From positions 1 through 64,000 of the forward strand of contig JAIMBJ010000004.1 of assembly GCA_023511455.1 (NCBI GenBank): a stretch of 64,000 nucleotides of DNA, read 5' to 3'. The translations under genes and the position numbers were made by a program. The notes below the pieces were generated by a model, which did not search any database, was not told the DNA's origin, and saw only the letters and a list, made by a program, of their open reading frames with translations. Origin of the DNA: Bacillota bacterium. GTDB lineage: Bacteria > Armatimonadota > HRBIN16. This document shows, in pieces, positions 7,411-16,863 of the stretch; position 1 is the stretch's first letter; every line of letters starts with the position of its first letter.

Positions 7411-8808
7411 ATGGGCAAGGAACGTTCCAACGGAAAACCCGCATCGGTAGCCATCGTGAACCTGGGCTGCGCCAAAAACGTGGTCGACGCGGAGGAGATG
7501 CTGGGTGTGCTGGCGGAGCAGGGGTATACTCTGACCGCCGACCCTTCCCGCGCCGATGCCATCATCGTCAACACTTGCGGCTTCATCGCCAGCGCAAAGG
7601 AGGAATCGTTGTCCGCAATCCGCGATGCGCTTCGCTGGAAACGTCGCCGCGGCGCTAAGGTCATTGTCGCTGGGTGTTTGTCGCAGCGGTATGGCCAAAA
7701 GCTGCTGGAACAGGTGCCTGAAGTGGACGCGCTGATTGGTGTGGGACAGATGGCGCGTATTCATGAAGTGGTGGAGCGGACGCTGGGACAGGATGCACGG
7801 CTGGTAGAGCAAACGCCCCCGCAGCATCGCTGGGCAAAAACGGGCACGAGAGTGCTTTCCACCGCCCCCTGGAGCGCATATCTCAAGATTTCGGAGGGCT
7901 GCGACCACAAGTGCACCTTCTGCGCTATCCCCGCCTTCAGGGGTGGACACGTGAGCAAGCCGCTGGAGCGCGTCCTCGCGGAGGCGGAGGACCTGGCAAC
8001 GCGAGGCGTCAAAGAGGTCAACCTCATCGCTCAGGACAGCACGCAATACGGTCTCGACCTCTACGGCAAGCAGATGCTGCCGCACCTTTTGCGTGAGCTG
8101 TCGGCAATGGGGGCATTCCGCTGGATTCGCGTGCTGTATTGTTACCCTTCGCGGGTCACCGATGAGGTGATGGAGGTACTGGCACATACTCCTGGAGTGT
8201 TGCCCTACGTGGACATGCCGCTACAACATGCAGATGATGAGATACTGCGTGCTATGATGCGTCCGGTCGGCAGGGAGAAGTATGTCGCACTGATACGCCG
8301 CTTGCGGGAGGCACATCCCGATATGACGGTGCGCAGCACATTTATCGTGGGCTTTCCGGGCGAGACAGACCGGCATTTTGCAAACTTGCTGTCGTTTCTG
8401 GAAGAGGTGCAGCTGGACAGAGCGGGCGCCTTCATCTTCTCGCCTGAAGACGGCACCCCTGCCGACAAGCTGCCCCACCGTGTGCCTTCACGTGTGGCAC
8501 AGGCGCGCTACGACCGCCTGATGCGCCTGCAGCAACGCATCTCGCTGATGCGCAACCGGGCGTGGATTGGACGCGAAATGGAGGTATTGGTGGAAGCGGC
8601 GCATCCGGTTCAGCGCAATGTGTGGATAGCCCGCTCGTTCCGCGACGCTCCCGAGGTGGACGGTGTGGTGCTGGTGCGGGGAAAGAACCTAGAACCGGGC
8701 AGTTTTGTGAAGGTTATCGTGACCGATGCGACCGCTTACGACCTGATAGCTGAAAGCACCGCTAACCTGCCCGTTACTGCCGGGCTTAAGGAGGAGGTTT
8801 CACCGTGA
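7411..8808 (+). CDS. rimO: Ribosomal protein S12 methylthiotransferase RimO
   Basis: A 465-residue radical-SAM methylthiotransferase that adds a methylthio group to an aspartate of ribosomal protein S12. The N-terminal UPF0004 domain has NLGCAKNVVDAEEM, NTCGFI and AGCLSQRY with the three cysteines of the auxiliary cluster. The radical-SAM CxxxCxxC motif is CDHKCTFC, following LKISEG. PLQHADDEIL and the GFPGETD segment follow, and the C-terminus is a TRAM domain. The HADD context and KISEGCDHKCTFCAIP are typical of RimO rather than MiaB. The start at 7411 follows GAGGAAAGC and fits the promoter. The stop overlaps the GTG start of the next gene (GTGA), so the two are translationally coupled. 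Confidence 0.95.
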   Translation: MGKERSNGKPASVAIVNLGCAKNVVDAEEMLGVLAEQGYTLTADPSRADAIIVNTCGFIASAKEESLSAIRDALRWKRRRGAKVIVAGCLSQRYGQKLLEQVPEVDALIGVGQMARIHEVVERTLGQDARLVEQTPPQHRWAKTGTRVLSTAPWSAYLKISEGCDHKCTFCAIPAFRGGHVSKPLERVLAEAEDLATRGVKEVNLIAQDSTQYGLDLYGKQMLPHLLRELSAMGAFRWIRVLYCYPSRVTDEVMEVLAHTPGVLPYVDMPLQHADDEILRAMMRPVGREKYVALIRRLREAHPDMTVRSTFIVGFPGETDRHFANLLSFLEEVQLDRAGAFIFSPEDGTPADKLPHRVPSRVAQARYDRLMRLQQRISLMRNRAWIGREMEVLVEAAHPVQRNVWIARSFRDAPEVDGVVLVRGKNLEPGSFVKVIVTDATAYDLIAESTANLPVTAGLKEEVSP

Positions 8809-10625
8809 GTAAATCGGTTACCGTACCAGGTGTAGAGACACTTGCTCAGACGCTTCTGCGTGCCAGCGTGGCAAACGCGTTATTGCGTTTCAGAGAGCCG
8901 GCAAAGATGTCGGAGCTGCAGGAAGCCTGTAACCTTCCCTCTCTCGATATGGACCTGCTGCGCTACACGCTGGGGGTGAACTCGGACCTGTTCATCTCCA
9001 GTGAACGGCGATGGACGCTTTCCATACGCTACGAGGACCCAACGCGCCCCATGTACGCGCTGATAGAGCGCGTCCTGCGCCATGCGGGACGGCCTGTCCC
9101 TCTGGAGTCGCTCGCCTACCTGCTTGCCGACGTGTATCACCGCGCGCCGGAGGCAATGGCGATGATGGTATACCGTCTGTCAGCCGAGCACTTTTTCCGC
9201 CTGCCGGACAACCGAATCGGCTTGCGCGAGTGGCTACTGCGTACCGACTACAACAACCCGGAAGACGTCGCTTTCTACAACTACGTGGACCTCGCTGAGG
9301 CGCAAAAACTGTTGCGGAAACACCCGAAGTTCGACGGCTCTCCGGAGTCGGTGGTCGCTCTGTTGCGCACGGCGGGTACTCCGCTGTCTGCGCGCTTCGT
9401 GGCTTTCCTGCAGTGGTATCGGCACCCAGAAACCTTCGATGCGGTCAGGGCTTACCAGAGCCTGATAGACGCGGAAGGGCTGGTTGCACTGCCCCTCCAG
9501 GAGAACGACACGCTGGAGCCTGTCACACACTGGGCGTTGGCAGAGTGGGTGCCCCAGTGGATAGAGGCGATACGCCCGCAAGCCAGGCAGATGGCAGGCG
9601 TGCTGGCGCAGCTGATGGCTGAGCCGCTGGTGCTATCGGTCGAGGACGTGGAAGGTATGGTGCAACACGTGTTGCAATCCCCCAGGGTGGTCACGGCAGA
9701 CGAACTGGCGAGACGGTTCTTTGACCTTGCGCCCGGCGACCCCACATACGCCAACGACCTGCAAACCATCATCCAGTCACTCAAGCAGGATGTACGGGTG
9801 ATATGGTTGGGCGGCACGCGTTTTGTGAACCCGCAGAATCTGCCTCCCTACCTCTTCCAGGTACCCGAGAGCCTGTGCTTCCCGGAGGTGCAATTCTACA
9901 CGGAAGAAGGCGAACCTCTGGAGATCGACCTGGAGGACGAGGGACTGTCTGGCACGTTGCGCTCCGACATTCAGGACCCGGTAGCGCAAGACGTGGGCGA
10001 CGAAGAGGGCGAGGTTACCATCTTCCCCGTACCCGAGAGCGTGCAGTGCGTAGTCAAGGCGCGCCACAAGGAGATTGGCACGTTCCCGCTGTGCCAGATA
10101 CCTGACGGCTTCTTCTTGAAAGAGCCGAACTTCCAGCAGGTGACGTTGATCGACGAGACGACTGGCGAACGCTATACCGATGTGTATGTGAACCAGAACG
10201 TGAGGCTCATCTACGGCTTGCTGGACTGGTATGCCACCCGCGACGCGGTCTCGGGGCTGGTGTTTACGCTCACCCGCACAGAGGACCCCTTCGTCTTCAA
10301 GGTGCGCTGGGAAGACACGCTGGACCGGCGCGTGCATATCAGCCGCGCTCGCTACGAGGAGCTGCTGGACATGAGCACGCGCATGGCTCAGACCTACTCC
10401 ACCTTCGACATCATCTGCGAGATTCTGGGCACACACCGCGGAGGCATGGAGTTTCTGAGCATCCTCAGCGAGGTCAACGTCATCCGACGTACCAAGCCTC
10501 GAAGGGTGGCTTCCGTGCTCAGCGCGTTCCAGGCCTTCTACGTGCGTGGTGGAATGTGGCATCTGGACGAGAAGAAGCGCGACGCTGGCATCGACCGCGC
10601 CAAGCGCAAGCACATCAAAAAGTGA
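8805..10625 (+). CDS. Unknown protein coupled to rimO, with winged-helix-like segments
   Basis: A 606-residue cytosolic protein I do not recognise. It begins at GTG 8805, inside the rimO stop, with AAGGAGGAGG upstream. Residues ~20-85 and ~85-150 look like two helix-rich units (RFREPAKMSELQEACNL, RHAGRPVPLESLAYLLAD) resembling HARE-HTH/winged-helix folds. A third helical unit (VTADELARRFFDLAPGDPTYA) near residues 290-340 ends in a beta wing (VIWLGGTRFVNP). An acidic linker follows (~residues 370-405), then a beta-rich region and a basic tail (IDRAKRKHIKK). No signal peptide, membrane helix or catalytic motif is visible. Coupling to rimO suggests a nucleic-acid or ribosome-linked role, but this is inference only. 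Confidence 0.75.
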   Translation: MSKSVTVPGVETLAQTLLRASVANALLRFREPAKMSELQEACNLPSLDMDLLRYTLGVNSDLFISSERRWTLSIRYEDPTRPMYALIERVLRHAGRPVPLESLAYLLADVYHRAPEAMAMMVYRLSAEHFFRLPDNRIGLREWLLRTDYNNPEDVAFYNYVDLAEAQKLLRKHPKFDGSPESVVALLRTAGTPLSARFVAFLQWYRHPETFDAVRAYQSLIDAEGLVALPLQENDTLEPVTHWALAEWVPQWIEAIRPQARQMAGVLAQLMAEPLVLSVEDVEGMVQHVLQSPRVVTADELARRFFDLAPGDPTYANDLQTIIQSLKQDVRVIWLGGTRFVNPQNLPPYLFQVPESLCFPEVQFYTEEGEPLEIDLEDEGLSGTLRSDIQDPVAQDVGDEEGEVTIFPVPESVQCVVKARHKEIGTFPLCQIPDGFFLKEPNFQQVTLIDETTGERYTDVYVNQNVRLIYGLLDWYATRDAVSGLVFTLTRTEDPFVFKVRWEDTLDRRVHISRARYEELLDMSTRMAQTYSTFDIICEILGTHRGGMEFLSILSEVNVIRRTKPRRVASVLSAFQAFYVRGGMWHLDEKKRDAGIDRAKRKHIKK

Positions 10626-10629
10626 CAGG

Positions 10630-10681
10630 TGGAGGGCGAGATGTCGGGTGGGGATTTGGCTCATCCGGGGCTCGCCCTCCA
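10630..10681 (+). terminator. Long-loop hairpin between convergent genes
   Basis: TGGAGGGCGAG (10630-10640) is a perfect inverted repeat of CTCGCCCTCCA (10671-10681). It lies just after the stop of the rimO-coupled gene. There is no U tract, so it may act as a processing or Rho-assisted stop for either strand. Confidence 0.4.
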
Positions 10682-10774
10682 GACTGCGGTTACAACAGTG
10701 CGCTGTCCGTTACCGTATGGGTCACATGGTGACCGCCCAGGCGGTTGCTCTCGATGTCAACAGATTGGACACCG

Positions 10775-12736
10775 CTACCTCTCTTTAGCCACCCGCCACA
10801 TCTCGTAGATGAGGCGCTTTTCGGCAAGGCGCGAATCGGCGTAGCCGTCCAGCACTTTCTCCAGACCGTCGCATAACTTCGTGAGGGTTTCCACATAGCT
10901 TTTATCGGCAGCCGTTTGTGACGGCTCGGGCAACCGCGACAGCCTGCCTGCGTCCTGCAACTCCGTGCGTTTCAGCACCGTCAACCACTGTCTCAATATC
11001 AGCTGGGCGTGAGCAGCTTCGTAGGTCTGAGCCAGCTCTGCCTGCTCCAATCGTTGCAGTAAACGGGCAAAGGTGGACACTCTTTCTTTCAGCGGCGCAA
11101 GTGGAGCCGGCGCAGATGCCTTCGCAAACTCGTTCAGCACCGCTTGCGCGGACACGGGTACGGTGGGAGCCGGTACCCGCGCAGGTTTTGCATCGCCCAG
11201 CAGTATCTGTATCGTGGCTACTTCCGGTGTGCGATCTTCGGGCAGAAACACCGATGTCTCGTCATGCCACTGCCAGTCTTTGCCGTTGACCAGTACCCTG
11301 CGTACACGCCCCTGCCCGACTGTGGACAGATACAAACGCTTTCTGCCAAAGCGCACCGGGAAACGCTGATGCAGTTCGGTCACACCTGCAGGTATGTGCG
11401 GTATCAGCGTCAACCCGTCGGCACGGTAGAGATACTCGAACAAGCCGCGCACCATCGCAGCAGGAGGACCAAAGGCATCGTAAGTAATATTGATAGGCTC
11501 TCCGGGCTGATACACATCACTTCCAAACTTCACCAGCGGATTGTCCAGACGAAACCGGCGGGCAAAATCCAGCAATCGCTTCATGGAACGGCGAGCGTCC
11601 TCGTGCTTGCCCAGACGGTAGTATGCCATGATCATCCGCGCTTCACAGGTCGACCAGTGTCCACCGTTCACCCACGTGCCAAAAGCCCACAAGCCCTCTG
11701 GCTCTGTGTACATGTCGTCCAGTGAGGGGTAGTTCGGGATGATGAAATCGTATGGGCGCAAACCGGGGATAGAGGCGATTCTGGCGTAGATGCGCTGTGC
11801 GTGTGCATCATCCACGACGCGGAAGCATATCGCGTCGTGGTTTGGCGAGGACTCGAAGTAGCCGTGCTTTGGTGCGCCATACACCCCGTGTCTGGTGCCG
11901 TCAGGGTCCAGCGATTTGATGAAGTAGCCCTCCTCTGTGGTGAGCAGCGTTAATCCCTTACGTGCTCGTTCGCGGCGCCCCGTGTACAGCCGTGCTTTAC
12001 GGACATCGCCCACCACCTTTTCCAGCTCGATAAGCCTGTCCAGTGCGGCGATGTAAGTGATAGACAGCCCGGCGAGGTACGCCATGCCGTACGTGCCATC
12101 GGGACGCTTCCAGCCTGCATAGCTGGGGGCGAGCAAATTTCCAGCCGGTCCGGCAAGGAAGAGATTGTTTGTCGGGTCACGTCTGCTTTCGACGAACTCC
12201 GCACAGCGCTCCAGCTTGGGCAGGTAACGGGCGATGGCTTCGGGGTTGCGACCGATTAACAGCAGCTCCGCCTGCAACAACAGTCCCGCCGCCGTGAACT
12301 CCATGCCCCAATCGTGGATGTCTACCCATCCATCTCCCTGCTTTGCCACAAACCAGCCCGGCGCGGCGGCGTCACACAGGCAACCATCCGGCGGAACCCA
12401 GAGGAAACGGCGTTCACCCATCTGGAAGGGGCGCACGGTCTTACCGTCGCCCATCTGGTCGAACCACAGGTCCTGTGCGTTCTGCAGGAAAGTGACGTAT
12501 GGCTCCAGCAGGAACGGCAGTGCGCAGTAGGTCGTTCCGTAGCTGTTTTGTATCCACCAGGCGTTCCACGTGGGACCTTCCACGAAACCGTTCCACTGCG
12601 GCGTGTACAGCATCGACAGGTTTTGGAATTCGGCATCGGGGCCAAACATCCGACGGGCGATGTCCAGAAGCTGCAGATATTCTGTATCTCCCCCGCCTGA
12701 GAAGTACTGTCCTTCGAATTGGCTACCAGCACGCAT
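10775..12736 (-). CDS. Cytosolic MGH1-like six-hairpin glycosidase
   Basis: A 653-residue protein, with the ATG at 12736 preceded by GGGAGG. There is no signal peptide, unlike the glycosidase-like gene at 1.8-4.0 kb. The first ~430 residues form an alpha/alpha-barrel type sequence with aromatic-rich conserved segments: GPTWNAWWIQNSYGTTYC, HDWGMEFTAAGLLLQAE, GTWVNGGHWSTCEARM and NITYDAFGPPAAMVRGLFEY. A beta cap domain follows (~430-530), and the last ~120 residues are helical and probably coiled-coil. This layout fits MGH1-like or GH63-like glycosidases. The substrate is unknown. The helical C-terminal extension is unusual for the family. Confidence 0.7.
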   Translation of the reverse strand: MRAGSQFEGQYFSGGGDTEYLQLLDIARRMFGPDAEFQNLSMLYTPQWNGFVEGPTWNAWWIQNSYGTTYCALPFLLEPYVTFLQNAQDLWFDQMGDGKTVRPFQMGERRFLWVPPDGCLCDAAAPGWFVAKQGDGWVDIHDWGMEFTAAGLLLQAELLLIGRNPEAIARYLPKLERCAEFVESRRDPTNNLFLAGPAGNLLAPSYAGWKRPDGTYGMAYLAGLSITYIAALDRLIELEKVVGDVRKARLYTGRRERARKGLTLLTTEEGYFIKSLDPDGTRHGVYGAPKHGYFESSPNHDAICFRVVDDAHAQRIYARIASIPGLRPYDFIIPNYPSLDDMYTEPEGLWAFGTWVNGGHWSTCEARMIMAYYRLGKHEDARRSMKRLLDFARRFRLDNPLVKFGSDVYQPGEPINITYDAFGPPAAMVRGLFEYLYRADGLTLIPHIPAGVTELHQRFPVRFGRKRLYLSTVGQGRVRRVLVNGKDWQWHDETSVFLPEDRTPEVATIQILLGDAKPARVPAPTVPVSAQAVLNEFAKASAPAPLAPLKERVSTFARLLQRLEQAELAQTYEAAHAQLILRQWLTVLKRTELQDAGRLSRLPEPSQTAADKSYVETLTKLCDGLEKVLDGYADSRLAEKRLIYEMWRVAKER

Positions 12737-12805
12737 CCTTTCGCCTCCCGAGGTCGGTCGCCATTCGGTTCGCCCCGTAGCGAGAGAATCCTGTCATGCA
12801 GTTAC

Positions 12806-12834
12806 TTGCGATTACGTGAGTTTTATGGGATAAT
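12806..12834 (+). promoter_or_regulatory. tRNA-Arg promoter
   Basis: TTGCGA and GATAAT are spaced by 17 nt, with the tRNA 5' end 12 nt after the -10. The -35 overlaps GCGATTACGTGA, which resembles the operator-like palindromes near 6340 and 16871. Confidence 0.55.
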
Positions 12835-12845
12835 ATATGCAGAGC

Positions 12846-12921
12846 GCGCCCGTAGCTCAATGGATAGAGCATCAGACTTCGGATCTGAGGGTTGGGGGTT
12901 CGAGTCCCTCCGGGCGCGCCA
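12846..12921 (+). tRNA. tRNA-Arg (anticodon TCG)
   Basis: A complete cloverleaf: acceptor GCGCCCG pairs with CGGGCGC, D-stem GCTC/GAGC, anticodon stem TCAGA/TCTGA around the loop CTTCGGA (anticodon TCG, reading CGA), a T-arm with GGTTCGAGTCC, discriminator G and an encoded CCA. Confidence 0.97.
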
Positions 12922-13101
12922 TACACCACCTGCCACCCTGCGCAATCCCACCGTACGACATCTTGTGTTACTCGTGCTGACAGCTTCCCCCAGTCTGATG
13001 GTCTTGCCTCCACAGCTCCTTCAGCAACTTCTGCACGCAATATCTGTCATAATAATGCAGGTGGAGGCAATTACCGCTTTTGCGACTCGGAGGTATTCTG
13101 G

Positions 13102-14622
13102 ATGCGTGCTCTGTTCTTCTGTCTGCTGGGTCTGGGTGCGTTGGGGACGGTGTGGGCGCAGGTGTCCTCGCGAGTGGAGGATGCCGTGGTGGACGCCCTT
13201 ACACGGGCAGATGTGTACGTCGCGCCGGGCTTGGAAGAGGTCGTGGACGCGGCGCAGCTACAGCGGGTCTCCAACGACCTGAAACCCTTCACCGTCAAGT
13301 TTGTGGTTGTTCCCTTGAGCGACCGCCAGAGCAGAGACCGCTGGGCAACCGCTCTGCGCCGCTATCTGAACATCCGCGAGGGAGCAGTCATCGTGATGGT
13401 GCCCAAGATGGCGAACACGCGCGGCGGCGTTTCCGCCAGCAGCGGTGTCATCCCGCCCAAACAGGTCGAGGCGATACTGCAGAAACACCTTGCCGCATTT
13501 AGCACACAGGGATACACCCAGGGGCTGGAGCAGCTGGCGCGTGGTCTGCGTGACCACTACGTCGCCGAGCGACGCAGTTCCCTGCTGGAGACCACAGCAT
13601 TAGTAGGCATCCCGACGGTGCTCGTGATTGGTGGTGTTGCGTGGGTGATTCGCCGAAGGGCACGGGAAGTAGCCAGACTGAAAGCGCAGTTGCAGAATCA
13701 GCGGGCGCAGGTGCTGGAAGGCATCGAATACGTGGATGGCTACCTCGAAGTCTTGCCTGCAGGGGAAGACGCCACTCGCGCCCGCGAACACCGACAGCGT
13801 GCCGCCGAACTGCAGACACAAGCGGTACAGTTGATGGAAAACGCAAAGCGACCGCAAGACCTCTGGCGAGCAGAGCACCTGCTGGACAAAGCGCAGATGA
13901 GTGTGCAAAAGGCAAAGAAATACATCCTGCGCGCAGGAGGCGACACCAGTATCCATGTGGAGGAAGAACCCGAAGAATCGGTTGCCCCACAGGCGTATAC
14001 ATCCATTCGCCCCAACGACCGAACATACGCCTGCTTCTTCTGCTCCAAACCGCCCACGCTCAGCGAACTGCAGCCGGTAGAGGTAACCGTCGGTGAGCAA
14101 ACGCGAAAGGTGTGGGCGTGCGAGGAGTGCGCCGCGCAGCTGCGGCGGGGTGAAACCCCGGCGATGCGCGTGTTCCGCGATGGGGACGGCGCTCGCCCTT
14201 GGTACGAGAACCCGGATTATGACCCCTACCGCGATTACGGCAGACCCTATCCGGGCATGGACTGGGTGAGCCTGCTTCTGCTGGGCAGTATCCTCGCGCA
14301 ACCCACACCTGTTGTTATTCAGGAACGGCCATCCGAGAGTGAAAACGAGACTTTCCCCGTGACGGACGCTGGCAGCAGTGATTTCTTCACCAGTACCGCT
14401 GGCTGGGATGAGGCGAACTCCCCAAGCGCAGGCGGAGCAGACTTCTTTGATAGTTCGATGGGTGGCTTCGAGACAGCCGATGCAGAGGCGGCTGGAGCGG
14501 ATTTCTTTGACAGTCTGTTCGGCGGCTTCGACACCGGCGACATCGACGCGGGCGGAGCAGACTTTGCCGATTTCGATGTGGGTGGAGATTTTGGTGGTGA
14601 TGCGGGTGGTGGAGATTTTTAG
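13102..14622 (+). CDS. TPM-like membrane protein with coiled coil, Cys4 site and acidic repeats
   Basis: A 506-residue protein starting at 13102 after CGGAGG. It has a signal peptide (MRALFFCLLGLGALGTVWAQ), a ~130-residue extracytoplasmic domain similar in layout to TPM domains, a transmembrane helix (TTALVGIPTVLVIGGVAWVI), and a cytosolic basic coiled coil (~residues 190-300). Next comes a four-cysteine site (CFFC and, 30 residues on, CEEC) and a second hydrophobic stretch (WVSLLLLGSILA). The C-terminal ~110 residues contain imperfect repeats of GADFFDS and GGF(D/E)T ending in a Gly/Asp-rich tail. TPM proteins act in photosystem repair or as membrane-associated phosphatase-like domains. The repeat tail has no known role, and the function is not established. 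Confidence 0.65.
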   Translation: MRALFFCLLGLGALGTVWAQVSSRVEDAVVDALTRADVYVAPGLEEVVDAAQLQRVSNDLKPFTVKFVVVPLSDRQSRDRWATALRRYLNIREGAVIVMVPKMANTRGGVSASSGVIPPKQVEAILQKHLAAFSTQGYTQGLEQLARGLRDHYVAERRSSLLETTALVGIPTVLVIGGVAWVIRRRAREVARLKAQLQNQRAQVLEGIEYVDGYLEVLPAGEDATRAREHRQRAAELQTQAVQLMENAKRPQDLWRAEHLLDKAQMSVQKAKKYILRAGGDTSIHVEEEPEESVAPQAYTSIRPNDRTYACFFCSKPPTLSELQPVEVTVGEQTRKVWACEECAAQLRRGETPAMRVFRDGDGARPWYENPDYDPYRDYGRPYPGMDWVSLLLLGSILAQPTPVVIQERPSESENETFPVTDAGSSDFFTSTAGWDEANSPSAGGADFFDSSMGGFETADAEAAGADFFDSLFGGFDTGDIDAGGADFADFDVGGDFGGDAGGGDF

Positions 14623-14682
14623 CGGTCAACACACCATCGGTCAACCTTCAGTAGACGTACCAGCGTGTGCCTGTTGAGTTAT

Positions 14683-14706
14683 CCGGGCGGGAGATGCCCC
14701 GCCCGG
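14683..14706. terminator. Bidirectional hairpin between convergent genes
   Basis: CCGGGCGGG pairs with CCCGCCCGG around AGATGC, between the convergent TPM-like gene and the small membrane protein gene. Poly-U support is weak on both strands. Confidence 0.5.
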
Positions 14707-14723
14707 TTCGGCTTGAACAAGCC

Positions 14724-14924
14724 CTACTGCCCGGATGTCTGAGGTGCGGGGGTGCCGGTCGGCGCTCCTGCTCCTCCTCCAAACCACGAGGGGCGTTCAG
14801 TCGGCAAGACCTGCTGTTTCTCTTTTTGCTGTTTGCCCCACTGCAGACCAATCACTACCAGCGCGATCACGATGATGACGGCGGCAATGATGCCCATCAT
14901 CGTGCGCTTACCTTTGTCGTCCAT
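14724..14924 (-). CDS. Small single-pass membrane protein
   Basis: A 66-residue protein starting at 14924 after AAGGAGG. It has a short basic N-terminus (MDDKGKRTMMG), one transmembrane helix (IIAAVIIVIALVVIGLQW), then a charged and Pro/Gly-rich tail ending APQTSGQ. No family is recognised. It lies 59 nt downstream of the second prepilin gene and is likely the third gene of the regulator-prepilin operon, so a role in pilin-like assembly or anchoring is possible but unproven. Confidence 0.65.
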   Translation of the reverse strand: MDDKGKRTMMGIIAAVIIVIALVVIGLQWGKQQKEKQQVLPTERPSWFGGGAGAPTGTPAPQTSGQ

Positions 14925-14983
14925 CTCTGCCTCCTTGAGTCGGGTTCGGGCAGGCAGCAACGGCTGCCTGCCCTCGCCGTTCA

Positions 14984-15736
14984 TCAGTCGATGTCCCAGC
15001 CCTCACTGGGGTTCCATGTGTTCCGACGGTCATCCCGCACGAACCAGTGCGGGTCGAAGTTCGCGCAGGGGTATGGTTCCACCTCCCACACCCGCTGCTT
15101 GACGAACCGGTGGTTACCCGCCATAATGTAGCGGGCATGCCCGTCCGCGAAGATGGCGTTGAAGGCCATGCGCGTGAACACCTGCGGGTTGTCGGTGCAC
15201 GACCAGAACGGCACGCTCTTCTCCGCGTGGATGGGGCTGTTCTCGTAAGAAATGATGGTCTGTGCGGGCTTATCGATGCTGGCGAGCTTCACCCCACATC
15301 GCGAGCCCGTCGCCAAGCCCAGCTTGAAGTCATATGACAAGCCCCTGAAGCCCGCGACAGGCCACAGGTCCGGGCAGCCGTTCGCGGGCCAGCCTCCCCA
15401 CTTCCAGAAGTTATCGGGGTAGGATGGGCAGATGAAAATCTGCGCGTTCTTCACGTAGGGCTGCACCAGCACCGCCCAGCGCGTGAACGCCATCACGATG
15501 TCGCCGGCACAGTCCGCCGTGTGCGCGCACTGGCTACTCCACGAGAAGTACTTCTCATCGTAGTCCTGCACGTACATACCGATGCCAAGACCAATCTGCT
15601 TCATGTTGCTGAGGCAGCTGGTCTTGCGCGCCTGCTCACGGGCGCGGGCGAACACCGGGAACAGAATGGCTGCCAGTATCGCGATAATCGCGATGACCAC
15701 CAGCAGCTCGATCAGGGTGAAAGCGCGGTTTTTCAT
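14984..15736 (-). CDS. DUF1559-type prepilin, copy 2
   Basis: A 250-residue prepilin: MKNRA leader, [20 protein letters not shown] helix, [30 protein letters not shown], and a late [15 protein letters not shown] segment containing the DUF1559 DG motif. AAGGAGG precedes the start. Its ATG overlaps the stop of the regulator gene (ATGA), so it is translationally coupled to a GntR-LacI hybrid repressor and is probably under its control. The N-terminal ~40 residues are almost identical to the copies at 6.4 and 18.0 kb, while the rest diverges. Confidence 0.9.
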   Translation of the reverse strand: MKNRAFTLIELLVVIAIIAILAAILFPVFARAREQARKTSCLSNMKQIGLGIGMYVQDYDEKYFSWSSQCAHTADCAGDIVMAFTRWAVLVQPYVKNAQIFICPSYPDNFWKWGGWPANGCPDLWPVAGFRGLSYDFKLGLATGSRCGVKLASIDKPAQTIISYENSPIHAEKSVPFWSCTDNPQVFTRMAFNAIFADGHARYIMAGNHRFVKQRVWEVEPYPCANFDPHWFVRDDRRNTWNPSEGWDID

Positions 15737-16863
15737 GGCTTTTCCTCCTTGTGATAAGATAGTGTGGGAGTAATTACTTTTCTTTCCCCCTGCGGATTGC
15801 GCTGCGCGGGATAGAAGCTTGCCAGAGTCGTCATTACCTCTGAAGGCATCACCTCCCCATTGATGCGACTTTGCAAGCGAATGGCGGCAGTACGCCCCAT
15901 CTCATACACCTGCTGCACGAGACGGTGTACGGAGCGTGTGACCCTGGTCATCAGTGGAGGAGCGTCCGCGAAGCTGAGCACCTCCAAATCTTCGGGAACC
16001 GAGATGCCCATCCGGTCACACGCTTCCAGTACCGCCACCATGTAGTAATCGTGCAGGCAGAACACGGCGCTAATCGGTCCGGGCTGATGCATCAGGGTAA
16101 ACAACGCATCATGTACCGCCTGCGCCAGATAGTCCAGCCTGACACTTTCGTGCATGGGGAAAAGACGCACCAGCGGCTGAACATCATCCCACCCCAGCTC
16201 CTGCATTACCTGCAGGTACGCCTCGTACCGCTCCCTTATCGAAGAGACGTACAGGGCGTCATCGGTGAAATGAGCGATAGTGCGATGCCCGTTCGCGGTC
16301 AGATGGCGCAAGCCGGTCAGTGCAGACATGTAATTATCCGTCATCACCACATCACACGGTATCCCCTGTGGATGACGGTCCACACACACCACGGGCTTGC
16401 CGGTGTCCAGAATGCGGTGCAGAAGAGAGTTATTCTTCGGGTCACAGGTCGGATAACAGATAATGCCGTCCGCTTCATGCTGCATCCGGCGAAGGTACTG
16501 CGCCTCAAGGTGAGGGTCGTTGCGGGTCTCGCAGAGCAACAGGTTATAATGGTCGGGAAGCGCGCTGCGAATGCCGCGAAGGTACTCGACCTGCGGGTAG
16601 TCGTGCATGAAGGGAAACACCGCAGCGACAAAAACGGGCTTTGCGGGCGGCGGCTCTGCAACAAACGTACCCACCTTGCGCTTGCGCACCACCAGCCCCA
16701 GCCTTTGCAGCTCCGACATCGCGCGGTGCGCCGTCACCCGGCACACACCGTACTGCTCAGCCAGCGCGCTTTCTGAAGGCAGCGGCGTGCCGGGAGACAG
16801 CATTCCACACTCAATCTGAAGGCGGATATCGTCCGCAATCTGTTTCCACTTCACGGAAGACAT
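15733..16863 (-). CDS. GntR-LacI hybrid transcription regulator
   Basis: A 376-residue regulator. Residues 1-70 are a GntR winged helix ([49 protein letters not shown]). Residues ~75-360 are a LacI/periplasmic-binding-protein-like sensor domain ([46 protein letters not shown]). This is the AraR-type architecture, which usually senses a sugar. It has a consensus promoter upstream and a palindrome, TTACCGTAA (16871-16879), only 8 nt before its start, suggesting autoregulation. It overlaps the next prepilin gene by 4 nt, so its product probably links sugar availability to prepilin expression (inference). Confidence 0.88.
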   Translation of the reverse strand: MSSVKWKQIADDIRLQIECGMLSPGTPLPSESALAEQYGVCRVTAHRAMSELQRLGLVVRKRKVGTFVAEPPPAKPVFVAAVFPFMHDYPQVEYLRGIRSALPDHYNLLLCETRNDPHLEAQYLRRMQHEADGIICYPTCDPKNNSLLHRILDTGKPVVCVDRHPQGIPCDVVMTDNYMSALTGLRHLTANGHRTIAHFTDDALYVSSIRERYEAYLQVMQELGWDDVQPLVRLFPMHESVRLDYLAQAVHDALFTLMHQPGPISAVFCLHDYYMVAVLEACDRMGISVPEDLEVLSFADAPPLMTRVTRSVHRLVQQVYEMGRTAAIRLQSRINGEVMPSEVMTTLASFYPAQRNPQGERKVITPTLSYHKEEKP

